DNA of 32,664 bases from Fidelibacterota bacterium (GCA_021734065.1 JAIPJQ010000015.1:1-32664), one strand, 5' to 3'. Positions 15,868 through 23,868 are shown, counted from the first letter of the stretch. Notes: a model not told the origin generated them from the letters alone. Numbers and translations: made by a program.

Positions 15868-17031
15868 CTAACGTTCGTAGATTCTGATTTGTCCGACTTT
15901 CGTCGTAATTTTTACTTTTCCTGAATCTCCGGAATATTTGTAAACATACCGGTTTAAGTATTTGTGGTGCGCCAGACCTTCTCCTGAAAATCTTTCCAGC
16001 TCAACTGGTTCCTCTGAGGATTCCAGCCAGAGCGATGGCTTTGCACCAGCTGGCAGCCATAGGGCAACATCGCCCAGCTTGGTTTCAATCCACAGGCTGT
16101 CACCCGGTTCTGCTGACTGCATCGCCCAGTCATATTCCACATCACCCCGGTCAATCCGCACCCGGCCACTTCCAGAATGCCGCTCCATCTCCAAGTCACC
16201 GATTTTCAGGCGGGCATCCAGACTGCCCAACAAGCGCTGGATTGCCAGGTTACCCATATCCAGTTCCACATTGAGTGGACCAGACATTTCTTCAATATCT
16301 ACATCTCCGTATTTGAGTGTAAACATGCCCAGACCCTGATAATTTTCAACCTGGAGATCCCCGGCTCTCAAATTTACCCGCAGGCTGTCACCTTTTAATT
16401 CTCCAACGAAGAGGTCGCCGCTGCCGGAGTAGATATTTACGTTTCCGGTTCCTTCGGTAATGCTGATATCACCAGCATTATTTTCCAAACTTACATTCCC
16501 ATAAAATTGTCTCAGATCCAGGTCTCCACCCTGAGTTGTCACAAAAACCCGTCCCTGGATATCCTGCATGTACACATCACCGGCACTGGTTTGCACCGTC
16601 ACTTTCCCACGGATATTCTCTAATTCTGTGTCTCCACCGGAAATACGGATTAATACTTCACCCGTTAGATTGCTTACATTGATATCTCCACCGGCACCCC
16701 CTACTGCCACACTGAAGTAGGTGGGAACCTCCGCTGTGATCTCATGATACTCTCCCGAACCGGGTCGCGCGGAGACAATAATCGTACTGCCATCTATTTT
16801 TACGGAGGAAAATTCAGGATCGCGGGAACGCAATGAGATATCGGACACCTCCTCAACGATTCTAACACGGTCCGATTCAGATCCGGTGATGTTTACCTCA
16901 CCCACCACATGCATGAGATGTAATTGTCCGCCGGCAGCGACAGCCTGATCCACCAATACTTTTTCAGCGCCATTCACGATCGCTGCCATGGAAAACAAAA
17001 CACCAAACCCTTTGAGAATAAGTCGTTTCAC
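15868..17031 (-). CDS. secreted DUF4097 beta-solenoid protein
   Basis: This 387-residue protein has a signal peptide (MKRLILKGFGVLFSMAAIVNGAE) and a long right-handed beta-solenoid of about ten rungs. Each rung is 18-22 residues and most centre on a G-D/G-N hydrophobic turn: GGDINVSNL, GGDTELENI, AGDVYMQDI, GGDLDLRQF, AGDISITEG, SGDLFVGEL, AGDLQVENY, YGDVDIEEM, MGNLAIQRL, IGDLEMERH. This is the DUF4097 pattern found in putative adhesin or envelope-sensing proteins. The start is GTG 17031, overlapping the anti-sigma stop as GTGA. Its Shine-Dalgarno GGAGG can pair with CCTCC directly before the start. Location is probably periplasm or outer surface. The function is unknown. Confidence 0.78.
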   Translation of the reverse strand: MKRLILKGFGVLFSMAAIVNGAEKVLVDQAVAAGGQLHLMHVVGEVNITGSESDRVRIVEEVSDISLRSRDPEFSSVKIDGSTIIVSARPGSGEYHEITAEVPTYFSVAVGGAGGDINVSNLTGEVLIRISGGDTELENIRGKVTVQTSAGDVYMQDIQGRVFVTTQGGDLDLRQFYGNVSLENNAGDISITEGTGNVNIYSGSGDLFVGELKGDSLRVNLRAGDLQVENYQGLGMFTLKYGDVDIEEMSGPLNVELDMGNLAIQRLLGSLDARLKIGDLEMERHSGSGRVRIDRGDVEYDWAMQSAEPGDSLWIETKLGDVALWLPAGAKPSLWLESSEEPVELERFSGEGLAHHKYLNRYVYKYSGDSGKVKITTKVGQIRIYER

Positions 17032-18023
17032 TGGAGGTTCCCTCCCCCGGTGTCCGACCGCAGGCGGGCGATATTTTGCTTTAAAATCTGACTCACATAG
17101 GCATTTTCTTCCACCTGAACCTGATACTCATAAACCGGCAGCAGATCTTGATCCATGATGGTGCCTAACCGTTTTGCCGCATCGGTACGCATCCGGGCAT
17201 TTTCATCTGACATGAGAACCCGCACGTATGCTTCCTGCAGATTATGGGTGATTTTATTATCCTTCAATGCCTGCATGGCTTTCAGCCGTACACCATCGTC
17301 CATATCCGTGAGCATGGTAGTAACTAATGCTTCTTCGACCTGATCCACTTCCTGGTAGTCTTCCAGAATCTTCAATGATTTCCGGCGATGGTTTGGATTT
17401 TTACTGTTTTTCAGCAGGTGAATGAGATAATCCTGAACCACGGAATTATCCGGTGAAACAGTCATCTCCATATCTTCTGAGGGTGCCTGAAAATCAAAAC
17501 TTACTTTATTGGGGTCATCCTTATCGGTTTTCATTCGCTTCATTTGGTAATCGGTGCCCTTTTCCACCAGACTGTTGAACAGGCGGGATTCCGGTGGTAA
17601 TGACGGATCCGCAGCACCCTGCTGTGCCAGAGGCGTTCCGGATTGCGGTAATCCATTGATTACCAGACCGATCACCAGAGCAAGGGTCGCCAGGCCACCA
17701 GCCAGTACCGGGTGAACGCCGTGGTCTTTCAACGCTTCCCACTGATTCTTCACAAAGTCCAGAACCAGCGGAACAGGCCTGCGCTGATGGCTGATACGAC
17801 CCAATATTTCCTGTCGTAAGGCAGGGAAAGCCTCGTCTTCGATTTCCGGCTTTTCCACCATGGAAAAGATGCTGTCCAACTGCTGTTCCGCCTGATACAC
17901 AGACCGCCAGAACTCATTTTCCAGCAGCATTTGTTCGACCCACTGCTTTTTATCCGATGGCAACTCATCACCCAGATAGAGGATGATCCACTCCCGAATT
18001 TCTTTTGTATTCATTTTATTCAT
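17028..18023 (-). CDS. membrane anti-sigma factor with periplasmic helical (HEAT-like) repeats
   Basis: This 331-residue protein has an N-terminal cytoplasmic helical region (1-100) resembling anti-sigma domains (IREWIILYLGDELPSDKKQW), one membrane helix (about 105-125, LAGGLATLALVIGLVINGL) and an extracytoplasmic part. After a Gln/Pro/Ser linker, residues about 190-320 are helical with HEAT-like repeats (LKNSKNPNHRRKSLKILEDY, TDMDDGVRLKAMQALKD, SDENARMRTDAAKRLG). It overlaps the ECF sigma gene as ATGA, the classical sigma/anti-sigma arrangement. No HxxxCxxC zinc motif is present. The likely role is to hold the sigma factor at the membrane until an envelope signal arrives (inference from position and topology). 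Confidence 0.78.
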   Translation of the reverse strand: MNKMNTKEIREWIILYLGDELPSDKKQWVEQMLLENEFWRSVYQAEQQLDSIFSMVEKPEIEDEAFPALRQEILGRISHQRRPVPLVLDFVKNQWEALKDHGVHPVLAGGLATLALVIGLVINGLPQSGTPLAQQGAADPSLPPESRLFNSLVEKGTDYQMKRMKTDKDDPNKVSFDFQAPSEDMEMTVSPDNSVVQDYLIHLLKNSKNPNHRRKSLKILEDYQEVDQVEEALVTTMLTDMDDGVRLKAMQALKDNKITHNLQEAYVRVLMSDENARMRTDAAKRLGTIMDQDLLPVYEYQVQVEENAYVSQILKQNIARLRSDTGGGNLQ

Positions 18024-18583
18024 GGAGTTATTCCTTCCTGAACAAGAGCCTTCTGCAACGTTTCCCGGGCTCGGAACAGGTAACGCTTAATGGTTCCTTC
18101 CCCCACACCCAGGATTTCAGAAATTTCACTCACTTTTTTATTCTCATAATACTTCAACGCAAAGACGGTTTGTTGCTGGGGTGGTAATTCTTTGTAATGA
18201 CGCTGGATAGCGTCCGCGATTTCCGTATCCCGATCCACGGGTTCCGGTTCCTCCTCCGGTGCTGCAGCAACTTTCCAAAATTCTTCACTGGTTTCGGCGA
18301 ACAGGTTGTGATGGCGTTTTTTCCGACGATGGGCATTAAAGCACATATTCACCGTCATGCGGTAGAGATAGGTGTAAAAATCACTCTCAAACCGAAAATG
18401 ACGAATTTTATCAAACAGCTTAATAAAGACTTCCTGGAAGATATCTTCGGCTTCCGTCCGGTTCCGCGTGATACCCAAAATCACACTCATCACACGATCC
18501 TCATATAGCTTGATAACTTCATTAAAAGCACGGGTTTCACCTTTCTGAGCCCGTTCGATAAGCTGTCTTACCTGTTCCTTCAT
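18020..18583 (-). CDS. ECF-type RNA polymerase sigma factor
   Basis: This is a sigma-70-family factor of the extracytoplasmic-function group. Region 2 (about 20-95) contains VILGITRNRTEAEDIFQEVFIKLFDKI and FYTYLYRMTVNMCFNAHRRKKR. Region 4 (about 130-180) contains the helix-turn-helix ELPPQQQTVFALKYYE and VSEISEILGVGEGTIKRYLFRARETL. The two are joined by an acidic Pro/Glu linker. Region 3 is absent, as in ECF factors. I start at ATG 18583 (187 residues); GTG 18598 is an alternative. It heads a five-gene operon with its anti-sigma factor and three exported proteins, so it probably controls its own operon. I could not identify a cognate promoter. Confidence 0.92.
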   Translation of the reverse strand: MKEQVRQLIERAQKGETRAFNEVIKLYEDRVMSVILGITRNRTEAEDIFQEVFIKLFDKIRHFRFESDFYTYLYRMTVNMCFNAHRRKKRHHNLFAETSEEFWKVAAAPEEEPEPVDRDTEIADAIQRHYKELPPQQQTVFALKYYENKKVSEISEILGVGEGTIKRYLFRARETLQKALVQEGITP

Positions 18584-18737
18584 GACCACTTCATTCACCG
18601 CCTTTTAGACTCCGTTGAGTTGCCAGCGTTGTCTGTGATTTGAACTTTTTCATGGGCTCTTTTTACCAGCCTTCATTTTGGGAAAATTCTCCTGCGAATC
18701 GGCAGAGTAACACAATATCTGCCCGGCAGACAGCTGC

Positions 18738-18824
18738 ATCAGGTGAAAACCGGCGGGATTTTAACAGACAATCCTGCCTGATTCCAATCAGAATTACACC
18801 TACCTGATGGAGGTATCAAATCAG
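18738..18824. repeat. five copies of ATCAG/CTGAT upstream of the ECF sigma gene
   Basis: Within 87 bases the pentamer ATCAG or its complement occurs five times: ATCAGG near 18738, CTGATT and AATCAG as a 6-2-6 palindrome at 18778-18791, CTGATGG near 18804, and AATCAG ending at 18824. The stretch lies between the PAP2-like gene and the sigma gene, about 155-240 bases before the sigma start. It could be an operator cluster or transcript-end structure. The rest of this intergenic region shows no clear promoter. Confidence 0.35.
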
Positions 18825-19418
18825 TTAAAAAAAGGAGGTTAAATAGAACTCCAGATAGACCAGTAGCAATCCCAGCCCCAACCCGGCCACCGTCTGAGCG
18901 GGGGTATGATGTTTTAACTTCACCCGGGACCAGGCTAAAAAAGGGAAGAGTAGCAAAAGCCACCACTGCGCTCCCTGACTTAGATACAAAAGCGCTCCCA
19001 CCGGTCCACCAACACCGGCACCGTGAATAGATATTTTCCAGAACCGGTTGATGAACGCATACACCAGGGTGTTAAACGCATATGCAAACGCCAGCGCTAG
19101 GACATAGTCGGGTGATTGCAGTAGAATGAAAATGAATAATTGCGTGGTGTAAAGAGCCTTAAATACGGCAAAATGCCGGTTCCGTCGCTCGCGCTGTCGG
19201 ATATCCAGATCGTCAATTTTACCCCGTTGTTTCTGCACAAAGAGGTAAACCAAAGGCAGTACGATGCAGAACAACCATCCAATAATCCCGGCACGCCAGA
19301 GTGGCCAGCCCGCCAATTCCGTCTGAAGCGGGATATATATCCAGATGAATCCTGCCATGAGGAAAGGGTGAAGCAGAACGGAGATTATTTCCGCGAATCG
19401 TTGGCTAAAGTTCGCCAT
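18825..19418 (-). CDS. PAP2-like membrane protein with altered active-site motifs
   Basis: This 197-residue integral membrane protein has about six helices. The C-terminal half resembles the type-2 phosphatidic acid phosphatase core: WKISIHGAGVGGPVGAL recalls motif C2 (PSGH becomes ISIH) and AWSRVKLKHHTPAQTVAG recalls motif C3 (SRx5Hx3D, with Gln in place of Asp). Motif C1 (Kx6RP) is not clearly visible; the basic stretch IRQRERRNRHF is at its place. It could be a divergent lipid phosphatase or an inactive relative. ATG 19418 overlaps the acetate kinase gene by 14 bases, so the two are probably cotranslated. Confidence 0.6.
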   Translation of the reverse strand: MANFSQRFAEIISVLLHPFLMAGFIWIYIPLQTELAGWPLWRAGIIGWLFCIVLPLVYLFVQKQRGKIDDLDIRQRERRNRHFAVFKALYTTQLFIFILLQSPDYVLALAFAYAFNTLVYAFINRFWKISIHGAGVGGPVGALLYLSQGAQWWLLLLFPFLAWSRVKLKHHTPAQTVAGLGLGLLLVYLEFYLTSFF

Positions 19419-20607
19419 TCACCACGCGTTCAGTGTCAAACGCGATAACCAGTTCTTCATTAGTGGGGATGGTGTAAATTTTTGATGGGGAGTCAGCCGC
19501 GCTGATGAGGCGTTCCGGTTCACCCTTTTCATTTGCTGCCGTATCCAGTTTGAAGCCCAGATTATCCAGACCCACCAGTGCTTTTTCGCGCACCAGACTG
19601 CTATTTTCACCAATACCACCAGTGAAGATTAATGCATCCACTTTCCCCAGAGCACCGGTGTAGGCAGCGATATACTTTTTCAGGCGATAGGTCATCACGT
19701 CAATGGCCAGCAAGGCCCTGGTGTTGCCGTCGGCGGCTTCAGATTCCAATTCGCGCATATCAGAAGAAATGCCGGAGATTCCCACCAGACCACTGTGTTT
19801 ATTCAGCAGAGTCGTGGCTTCCCGGGAGTCCAGATCTTCACGCCGCATTACATGCAGCATGGCTGCCGTATCCACATCACCGGAACGGGTTCCCATGATT
19901 AAGCCTTCCGTGGGGGTAAATCCCATGGATGTATCAATGGATTTCCCACCCTGAATGGCGGTGATGGAACTGCCATTCCCCAGATGGCAGGTAATCATAT
20001 TCACATCCTCAATATCCACCTCCATCAGGTCACGGGCGCGGCGGGAGACATAATAGTGGGATGTACCGTGGAAACCATACCGGCGGACACCGTGACGTTT
20101 ATAGAGGATGTACGGGATTCCATAAATATAGGCTGATTTTGGCATGGTGAGATGGAAAGCTGTGTCGAAAACCGCCACATTCGGTTTCCCCGGTAACAAT
20201 GAGCGGCAGGCTTCAATACCTTTAATATTGTGCGGATTGTGCAATGGAGCTAAATCCACACAGGCACGCAGTTCGTTCAGAATTTCATCGTTCACGGCAG
20301 CAGATTTGGAGAATTTCTCACCGCCATGCACCACCCGATGGCCAATGGCATCCACCTCCTGAATGTCTTTTATAACACCCCGGTCCGGGTCAATCAACAG
20401 CGCGATGATGTACTGAATTGCCTGCTGATGGTCGATAATTTCACCGGCAAGTGTAGCCCTTTCTCCCTTCTCATCGGTCTGGGATAACATGGCACCGCGT
20501 AGCCCAATTCGTTCTGCAATTCCCCGGGCAAGTGCCGATTGCTTATCGGTATCGAATAACTGGTACTTAATACTGGAACTGCCGGAATTTAAAACCAAAA
20601 CTTTCAT
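19405..20607 (-). CDS. ackA: acetate kinase
   Basis: This enzyme makes acetate and ATP from acetyl phosphate and ADP, or the reverse. The 400-residue length is normal. Motifs run from start to end: VLVLNSGSSSIKYQLFD (3-19), HRVVHGGEKF, NMITCHLGNGSSITAIQGGKSIDTS with GFTPTEGLIMGTRSGDVD, LIFTGGIGENS, and the C-terminal TNEELVIAFDT. It overlaps the 3-hydroxyacyl-CoA dehydrogenase stop as ATGA, so both are translated together. No phosphotransacetylase gene is in the window. Butyrate kinase is the main alternative in the same superfamily, but the motifs and length favour acetate kinase. Confidence 0.95.
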   Translation of the reverse strand: MKVLVLNSGSSSIKYQLFDTDKQSALARGIAERIGLRGAMLSQTDEKGERATLAGEIIDHQQAIQYIIALLIDPDRGVIKDIQEVDAIGHRVVHGGEKFSKSAAVNDEILNELRACVDLAPLHNPHNIKGIEACRSLLPGKPNVAVFDTAFHLTMPKSAYIYGIPYILYKRHGVRRYGFHGTSHYYVSRRARDLMEVDIEDVNMITCHLGNGSSITAIQGGKSIDTSMGFTPTEGLIMGTRSGDVDTAAMLHVMRREDLDSREATTLLNKHSGLVGISGISSDMRELESEAADGNTRALLAIDVMTYRLKKYIAAYTGALGKVDALIFTGGIGENSSLVREKALVGLDNLGFKLDTAANEKGEPERLISAADSPSKIYTIPTNEELVIAFDTERVVNGEL

Positions 20608-21539
20608 GCGTGGTACCCCTGTGGTTTGGCATATTCAAAAAAACCGCGCCCCACTTTGCGTCCCAAATGTCCGGCGCGTACCTTTTTTTTCAAAATCGGA
20701 CAGGGACGGTATTTCAAGTCGCCCAGCTCCTTGAACAGCGATTCCATCCAGTAGAGCACTTCATCCAGGCCAATTTCATCCGCCAGTGCCAACGGTCCCT
20801 TGGGCATATTGAACCCCAGTTTCATTGCTGTATCAATTCCTTCTGCTGTAGCAATGCCTTCCATGAGTGTATACATGGCTTCATTCAGCATGGGCAGAAT
20901 GACACGGGTAGTCACATAGCCAGGGTATTCATACACCTCCACATCGGTCTTCCCCAGCGAGCGGGAAAAGTCGCGAATCTTTTCATAGGTCTTGTCGGAA
21001 GTACGTAGCCCGCGAATGATCTCCACGACCGGAATTTTGGGGACCGGGTGCAGGAAATGGAGTCCAATGATCAATTCCTGTCGATATTCCACCGTTGTGG
21101 TAGCAATTTCCGTAATACTCAGCGTTGAAGTATTGGTCACGAAAATTGTCTCCACATCACAGAGCTGGTCCAAACGCTGAAATAAGGCCTGTTTCATCTC
21201 CAGATTTTCCGGGATCGCCTCAATGACTAACTCGCACTCCGATACACTTGAAATGTCGCTTGTGAAGACAATTCGGGAGAGAACACCACGCTTTTCACCT
21301 GTAGTCATTCCCCAGCGCTCGATCTCCTGATCCATTTCCACGGATAATTTTTGCTTTGCCATTTCTGCTGTGGCATCATCCTTCTCAATCAGGATGACCT
21401 CACGGCCCTTCCCGGCAATCAGTTGTGCCAATCCGCGCCCCATCTGTCCGCCACCGATGATGGCAACACGATTCATGAGTTCGCCCGGCATTTGGACTTT
21501 TTGATTGGCGAACATTAATTGCTCAAGTTTATCTGTCAT
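20604..21539 (-). CDS. 3-hydroxyacyl-CoA dehydrogenase family protein
   Basis: This is an NAD-dependent enzyme that oxidises L-3-hydroxyacyl-CoA or reduces acetoacetyl-CoA-type substrates. The Rossmann motif is GGGQMGRGLAQL (29-40) and LVIEAIPENLEMKQALF follows. The active-site stretch is GLHFLHPVPKIPVVEII: catalytic His161 is present, but the usual Asn of HFFNP is His164. The C-terminal domain has KGPLALADEIGLDEVL and GRKVGRGFFEY, typical of short 3-hydroxybutyryl-CoA dehydrogenases. About 22 extra residues precede the usual N-terminus (MNRVAIIGGG). ATG 21539 has GGAG nearby, supporting the longer form. It is coupled to ackA. Confidence 0.88.
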   Translation of the reverse strand: MTDKLEQLMFANQKVQMPGELMNRVAIIGGGQMGRGLAQLIAGKGREVILIEKDDATAEMAKQKLSVEMDQEIERWGMTTGEKRGVLSRIVFTSDISSVSECELVIEAIPENLEMKQALFQRLDQLCDVETIFVTNTSTLSITEIATTTVEYRQELIIGLHFLHPVPKIPVVEIIRGLRTSDKTYEKIRDFSRSLGKTDVEVYEYPGYVTTRVILPMLNEAMYTLMEGIATAEGIDTAMKLGFNMPKGPLALADEIGLDEVLYWMESLFKELGDLKYRPCPILKKKVRAGHLGRKVGRGFFEYAKPQGYHA

Positions 21540-21612
21540 GATTCTCCAAAAAGAAAAAGCTGGTTACATCTCACACAATCACCCCGCTGAATACTATGCA
21601 ACCAGTGCGCCA

Positions 21613-23274
21613 TTAGGTGTCGCCAGATGTGATGTGTTTAAAATAATTGTGCCATTTCAAGGGATGCTCCGGAGAAGGTAAACGAAAGCTGTGACGCTTT
21701 CCGCTGATACCCAGGGAGAACTCATCCTTTGAGTCTACCGTGCAGACGGTGATTTGCCCATGCCGCCAGCGTTCCTGTTCCCGGCCATCATGACGAATGA
21801 TGAATGCCTGGTCGGATAGAATTAATTCCGCACCCTGATAATTTACAGTATCAGCATCTGGACCGCGGTACTGCTCCAGCGTACTGTGCAGGTAAACCAC
21901 TTCCCCATCCGATAATGAAGGTGCTTTGGATTCCTGCGCGGGTTCAATCTGTTTCTGCAAGCGACTCATCCATTCAATCAGGGCAATGCGCGCACCGTCA
22001 GCTTCCCGTAGGTGATAATCGCTCTCCAGTCGCCATGTTCGTTCGCAGACTTGGCATTTTACGGCATCTGGTCCAATCTCCCGGATTGTATCTGTTGTGC
22101 CACAGGCGATACACCCCCAGAGTAGTTTTTCGATGCCCTTTGCGATGCGCTTGGTCCGGACAGGGTGGTAGGTCACCTTTTCCGGGAATATGGTCGCCCG
22201 GATCATGCGGGTCAATTCGTCCCGGTCGGCCGTGGCAGAAACCGGAATGACAGGTTTAAATCGGACATGCACTTTCCCTTTGCGGCGGGCATTACTCCAG
22301 CGCGGCCAAATTTCGAAAGCCCCTTCAATCTCCACCGGCAGTATCGATACTTTACAGCGCTGCAAGACCCGAACAGTCTCTGGCACAATTTCACCGGGGC
22401 TGCCATCCATAGAGCGCTCTCCCTCGGGGAAAATGCCCACGGTTTTGCCCTCTGCGGTCAGTTTGATAATTTTTCGTAAAGCTGCTAAATCCTGCACATG
22501 TCGTCGAATCGGGAATGTGTACAACTGATCCATGAACCACTGTTTTAGCGGATGTGTATAAGCATCCGCTGTTGTCACAAAATGGACGGGAAAGGGGATA
22601 AAGATGCCAAACAGAAAGGGGTCCAGATAACTGGCGTGGCGCGCTACGATGATAAAGGATCGGTAAGACGGAATATGCTCCAAGCCGTCAGCAGTGATCC
22701 GATAATTCCAGCGGAACAGTATATGTCCCAACAACCAGGCAAATTGATAGACCCAGGTGGGTTCTTTTGCTGCAGGCGCATGTAACTTGATTCCCCAGAA
22801 GGGAGTGCGCCCCCGATAACGAATATACCGAGCCCCAAACTGCCTAATGAGCTTCCCCTCATCGATGAAAACCAGGTACAGACTCCCCGCCAGCAAACAG
22901 GCTGCTACCAAAATCAACAGAACCAATGCGGGCAACCCGGCAGTGAGCAGCGCACCCAATAGCCAGATCTGGAGCGACCACCACTGGGGATGACGATTCC
23001 GCGCGTAGTATCCGATTTGAATCAGCCGCCGGGGCTTTAGTCTCAAATACCCATCCGGCTCACTGAATTGGAGCAGTAACAGGTGCGATCGCAGTCCCCA
23101 AATGAAAGCCAGCAGCATCAAGCCGTTCCCCAGCCAGCGCATTTGTAGGGGCTCACTTGCAGGGAATAGCGGTGCTAACCAATGGTCACCAATTGCCACC
23201 AGCGCCATCGGTAACCCAAGCCATATCAAAATATTACGAACTATTTGGACGACAATTTTAGGCAACATCAACAC
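21613..23274 (-). CDS. PlsC acyltransferase with N-terminal ICMT-like membrane domain and zinc ribbon
   Basis: This 553-residue multidomain protein has three parts. Residues 1-165 form a multi-helix membrane domain whose end (ARNRHPQWWS ... FIDEGKLIRQFGARYIRYRGRTPFW) resembles isoprenylcysteine carboxyl methyltransferase/phospholipid N-methyltransferase-like domains. Residues about 175-365 are a PlsC glycerophosphate acyltransferase, with HASYLD (His213-x4-Asp218) and FPEGERS (282-288). Cys388-Cys391-Cys407-Cys410 form a probable zinc ribbon, followed by an unknown C-terminal beta-rich domain. The PlsC motifs are intact, so acyl transfer to a lysophospholipid-type acceptor is likely. Start: GTG 23274 with AGGAG 10 bases upstream; ATG 23268 is possible. 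The role of the N-terminal domain is inference. Confidence 0.75.
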   Translation of the reverse strand: MLMLPKIVVQIVRNILIWLGLPMALVAIGDHWLAPLFPASEPLQMRWLGNGLMLLAFIWGLRSHLLLLQFSEPDGYLRLKPRRLIQIGYYARNRHPQWWSLQIWLLGALLTAGLPALVLLILVAACLLAGSLYLVFIDEGKLIRQFGARYIRYRGRTPFWGIKLHAPAAKEPTWVYQFAWLLGHILFRWNYRITADGLEHIPSYRSFIIVARHASYLDPFLFGIFIPFPVHFVTTADAYTHPLKQWFMDQLYTFPIRRHVQDLAALRKIIKLTAEGKTVGIFPEGERSMDGSPGEIVPETVRVLQRCKVSILPVEIEGAFEIWPRWSNARRKGKVHVRFKPVIPVSATADRDELTRMIRATIFPEKVTYHPVRTKRIAKGIEKLLWGCIACGTTDTIREIGPDAVKCQVCERTWRLESDYHLREADGARIALIEWMSRLQKQIEPAQESKAPSLSDGEVVYLHSTLEQYRGPDADTVNYQGAELILSDQAFIIRHDGREQERWRHGQITVCTVDSKDEFSLGISGKRHSFRLPSPEHPLKWHNYFKHITSGDT

Positions 23275-23420
23275 AACAGCTCAGCTCCTGATATTCCAGG
23301 CTTATATTCCCAACATATTCGATGTTCACCGCTATAAATCTCCTTGCTGACCTTCGACCACCCGAATATATTTGATTTCCGCACCCGAACAATTGGTTCC
23401 GCGCCAGTTAACAATAGAAA

Positions 23421-23452
23421 ATGGAAACTTCCATTCAGATGGCGTGTAAAAT
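23421..23452 (+). promoter_or_regulatory. palindrome and -10-like box before the STAS gene
   Basis: ATGGAA-AC-TTCCAT (23421-23434) is a 6-2-6 inverted repeat. TAAAAT at 23447-23452 lies 26 bases before the STAS start and could be a -10 box, but there is no good -35. The palindrome would overlap the -35 region and could be an operator. The rest of the divergent region between the PlsC-fusion and STAS genes shows nothing definite. Confidence 0.3.
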
Positions 23453-23477
23453 GGGCGAATTTGTTAAAAGAGGTTGA

Positions 23478-23825
23478 ATGAAAATGAAGTTCGAGAATGA
23501 GGTTAAGGACGAGACGCTGATTATCCGAGTGAAGGACACGACCTTTGATGCACGCGGCGTTAAACAATTTAAGCGCGACATGTTTCTCGCAATCAGTGAA
23601 ACAGATTTCAAAAATATTATTGTGAACCTGGAAAATGTCAAAATGGTAGACAGTACCGGGCTCGGCGGTCTGCTCTTTGCCAAACGGCAGACAGACATTC
23701 GCGGAGGGAAGTGCTTTTTGGTAAATCCCAAGTCCCGCATCCTGTCATTGCTTAAAATTTCAAAGCTGGAAAATATCTTCGAAGTTGTGGAGACCGAATC
23801 TGCGGCCTTAACCGCTGTCGCCTAA
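23478..23825 (+). CDS. STAS-domain anti-sigma factor antagonist
   Basis: This single STAS domain of 115 residues is of the SpoIIAA/RsbV kind, which binds an anti-sigma kinase when unphosphorylated. FKNIIVNLENVKMVDSTGLGGLLFAKR contains the phospho-acceptor motif Asp58-Ser59-Thr60-Gly61, so phosphorylation should be possible. The C-terminal helix LSLLKISKLENIFEVVETESAA is also typical. GAGG lies 4 bases before the ATG. No serine kinase of the RsbW type and no PP2C phosphatase is in the window, so its partner must be elsewhere. It is not obviously linked to the ECF system 5 kb away. Confidence 0.9.
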   Translation: MKMKFENEVKDETLIIRVKDTTFDARGVKQFKRDMFLAISETDFKNIIVNLENVKMVDSTGLGGLLFAKRQTDIRGGKCFLVNPKSRILSLLKISKLENIFEVVETESAALTAVA

Positions 23826-23868
23826 CGCTTCCGCAACCCCCCGCCAATTAATATAAAATTTTTGGAAA

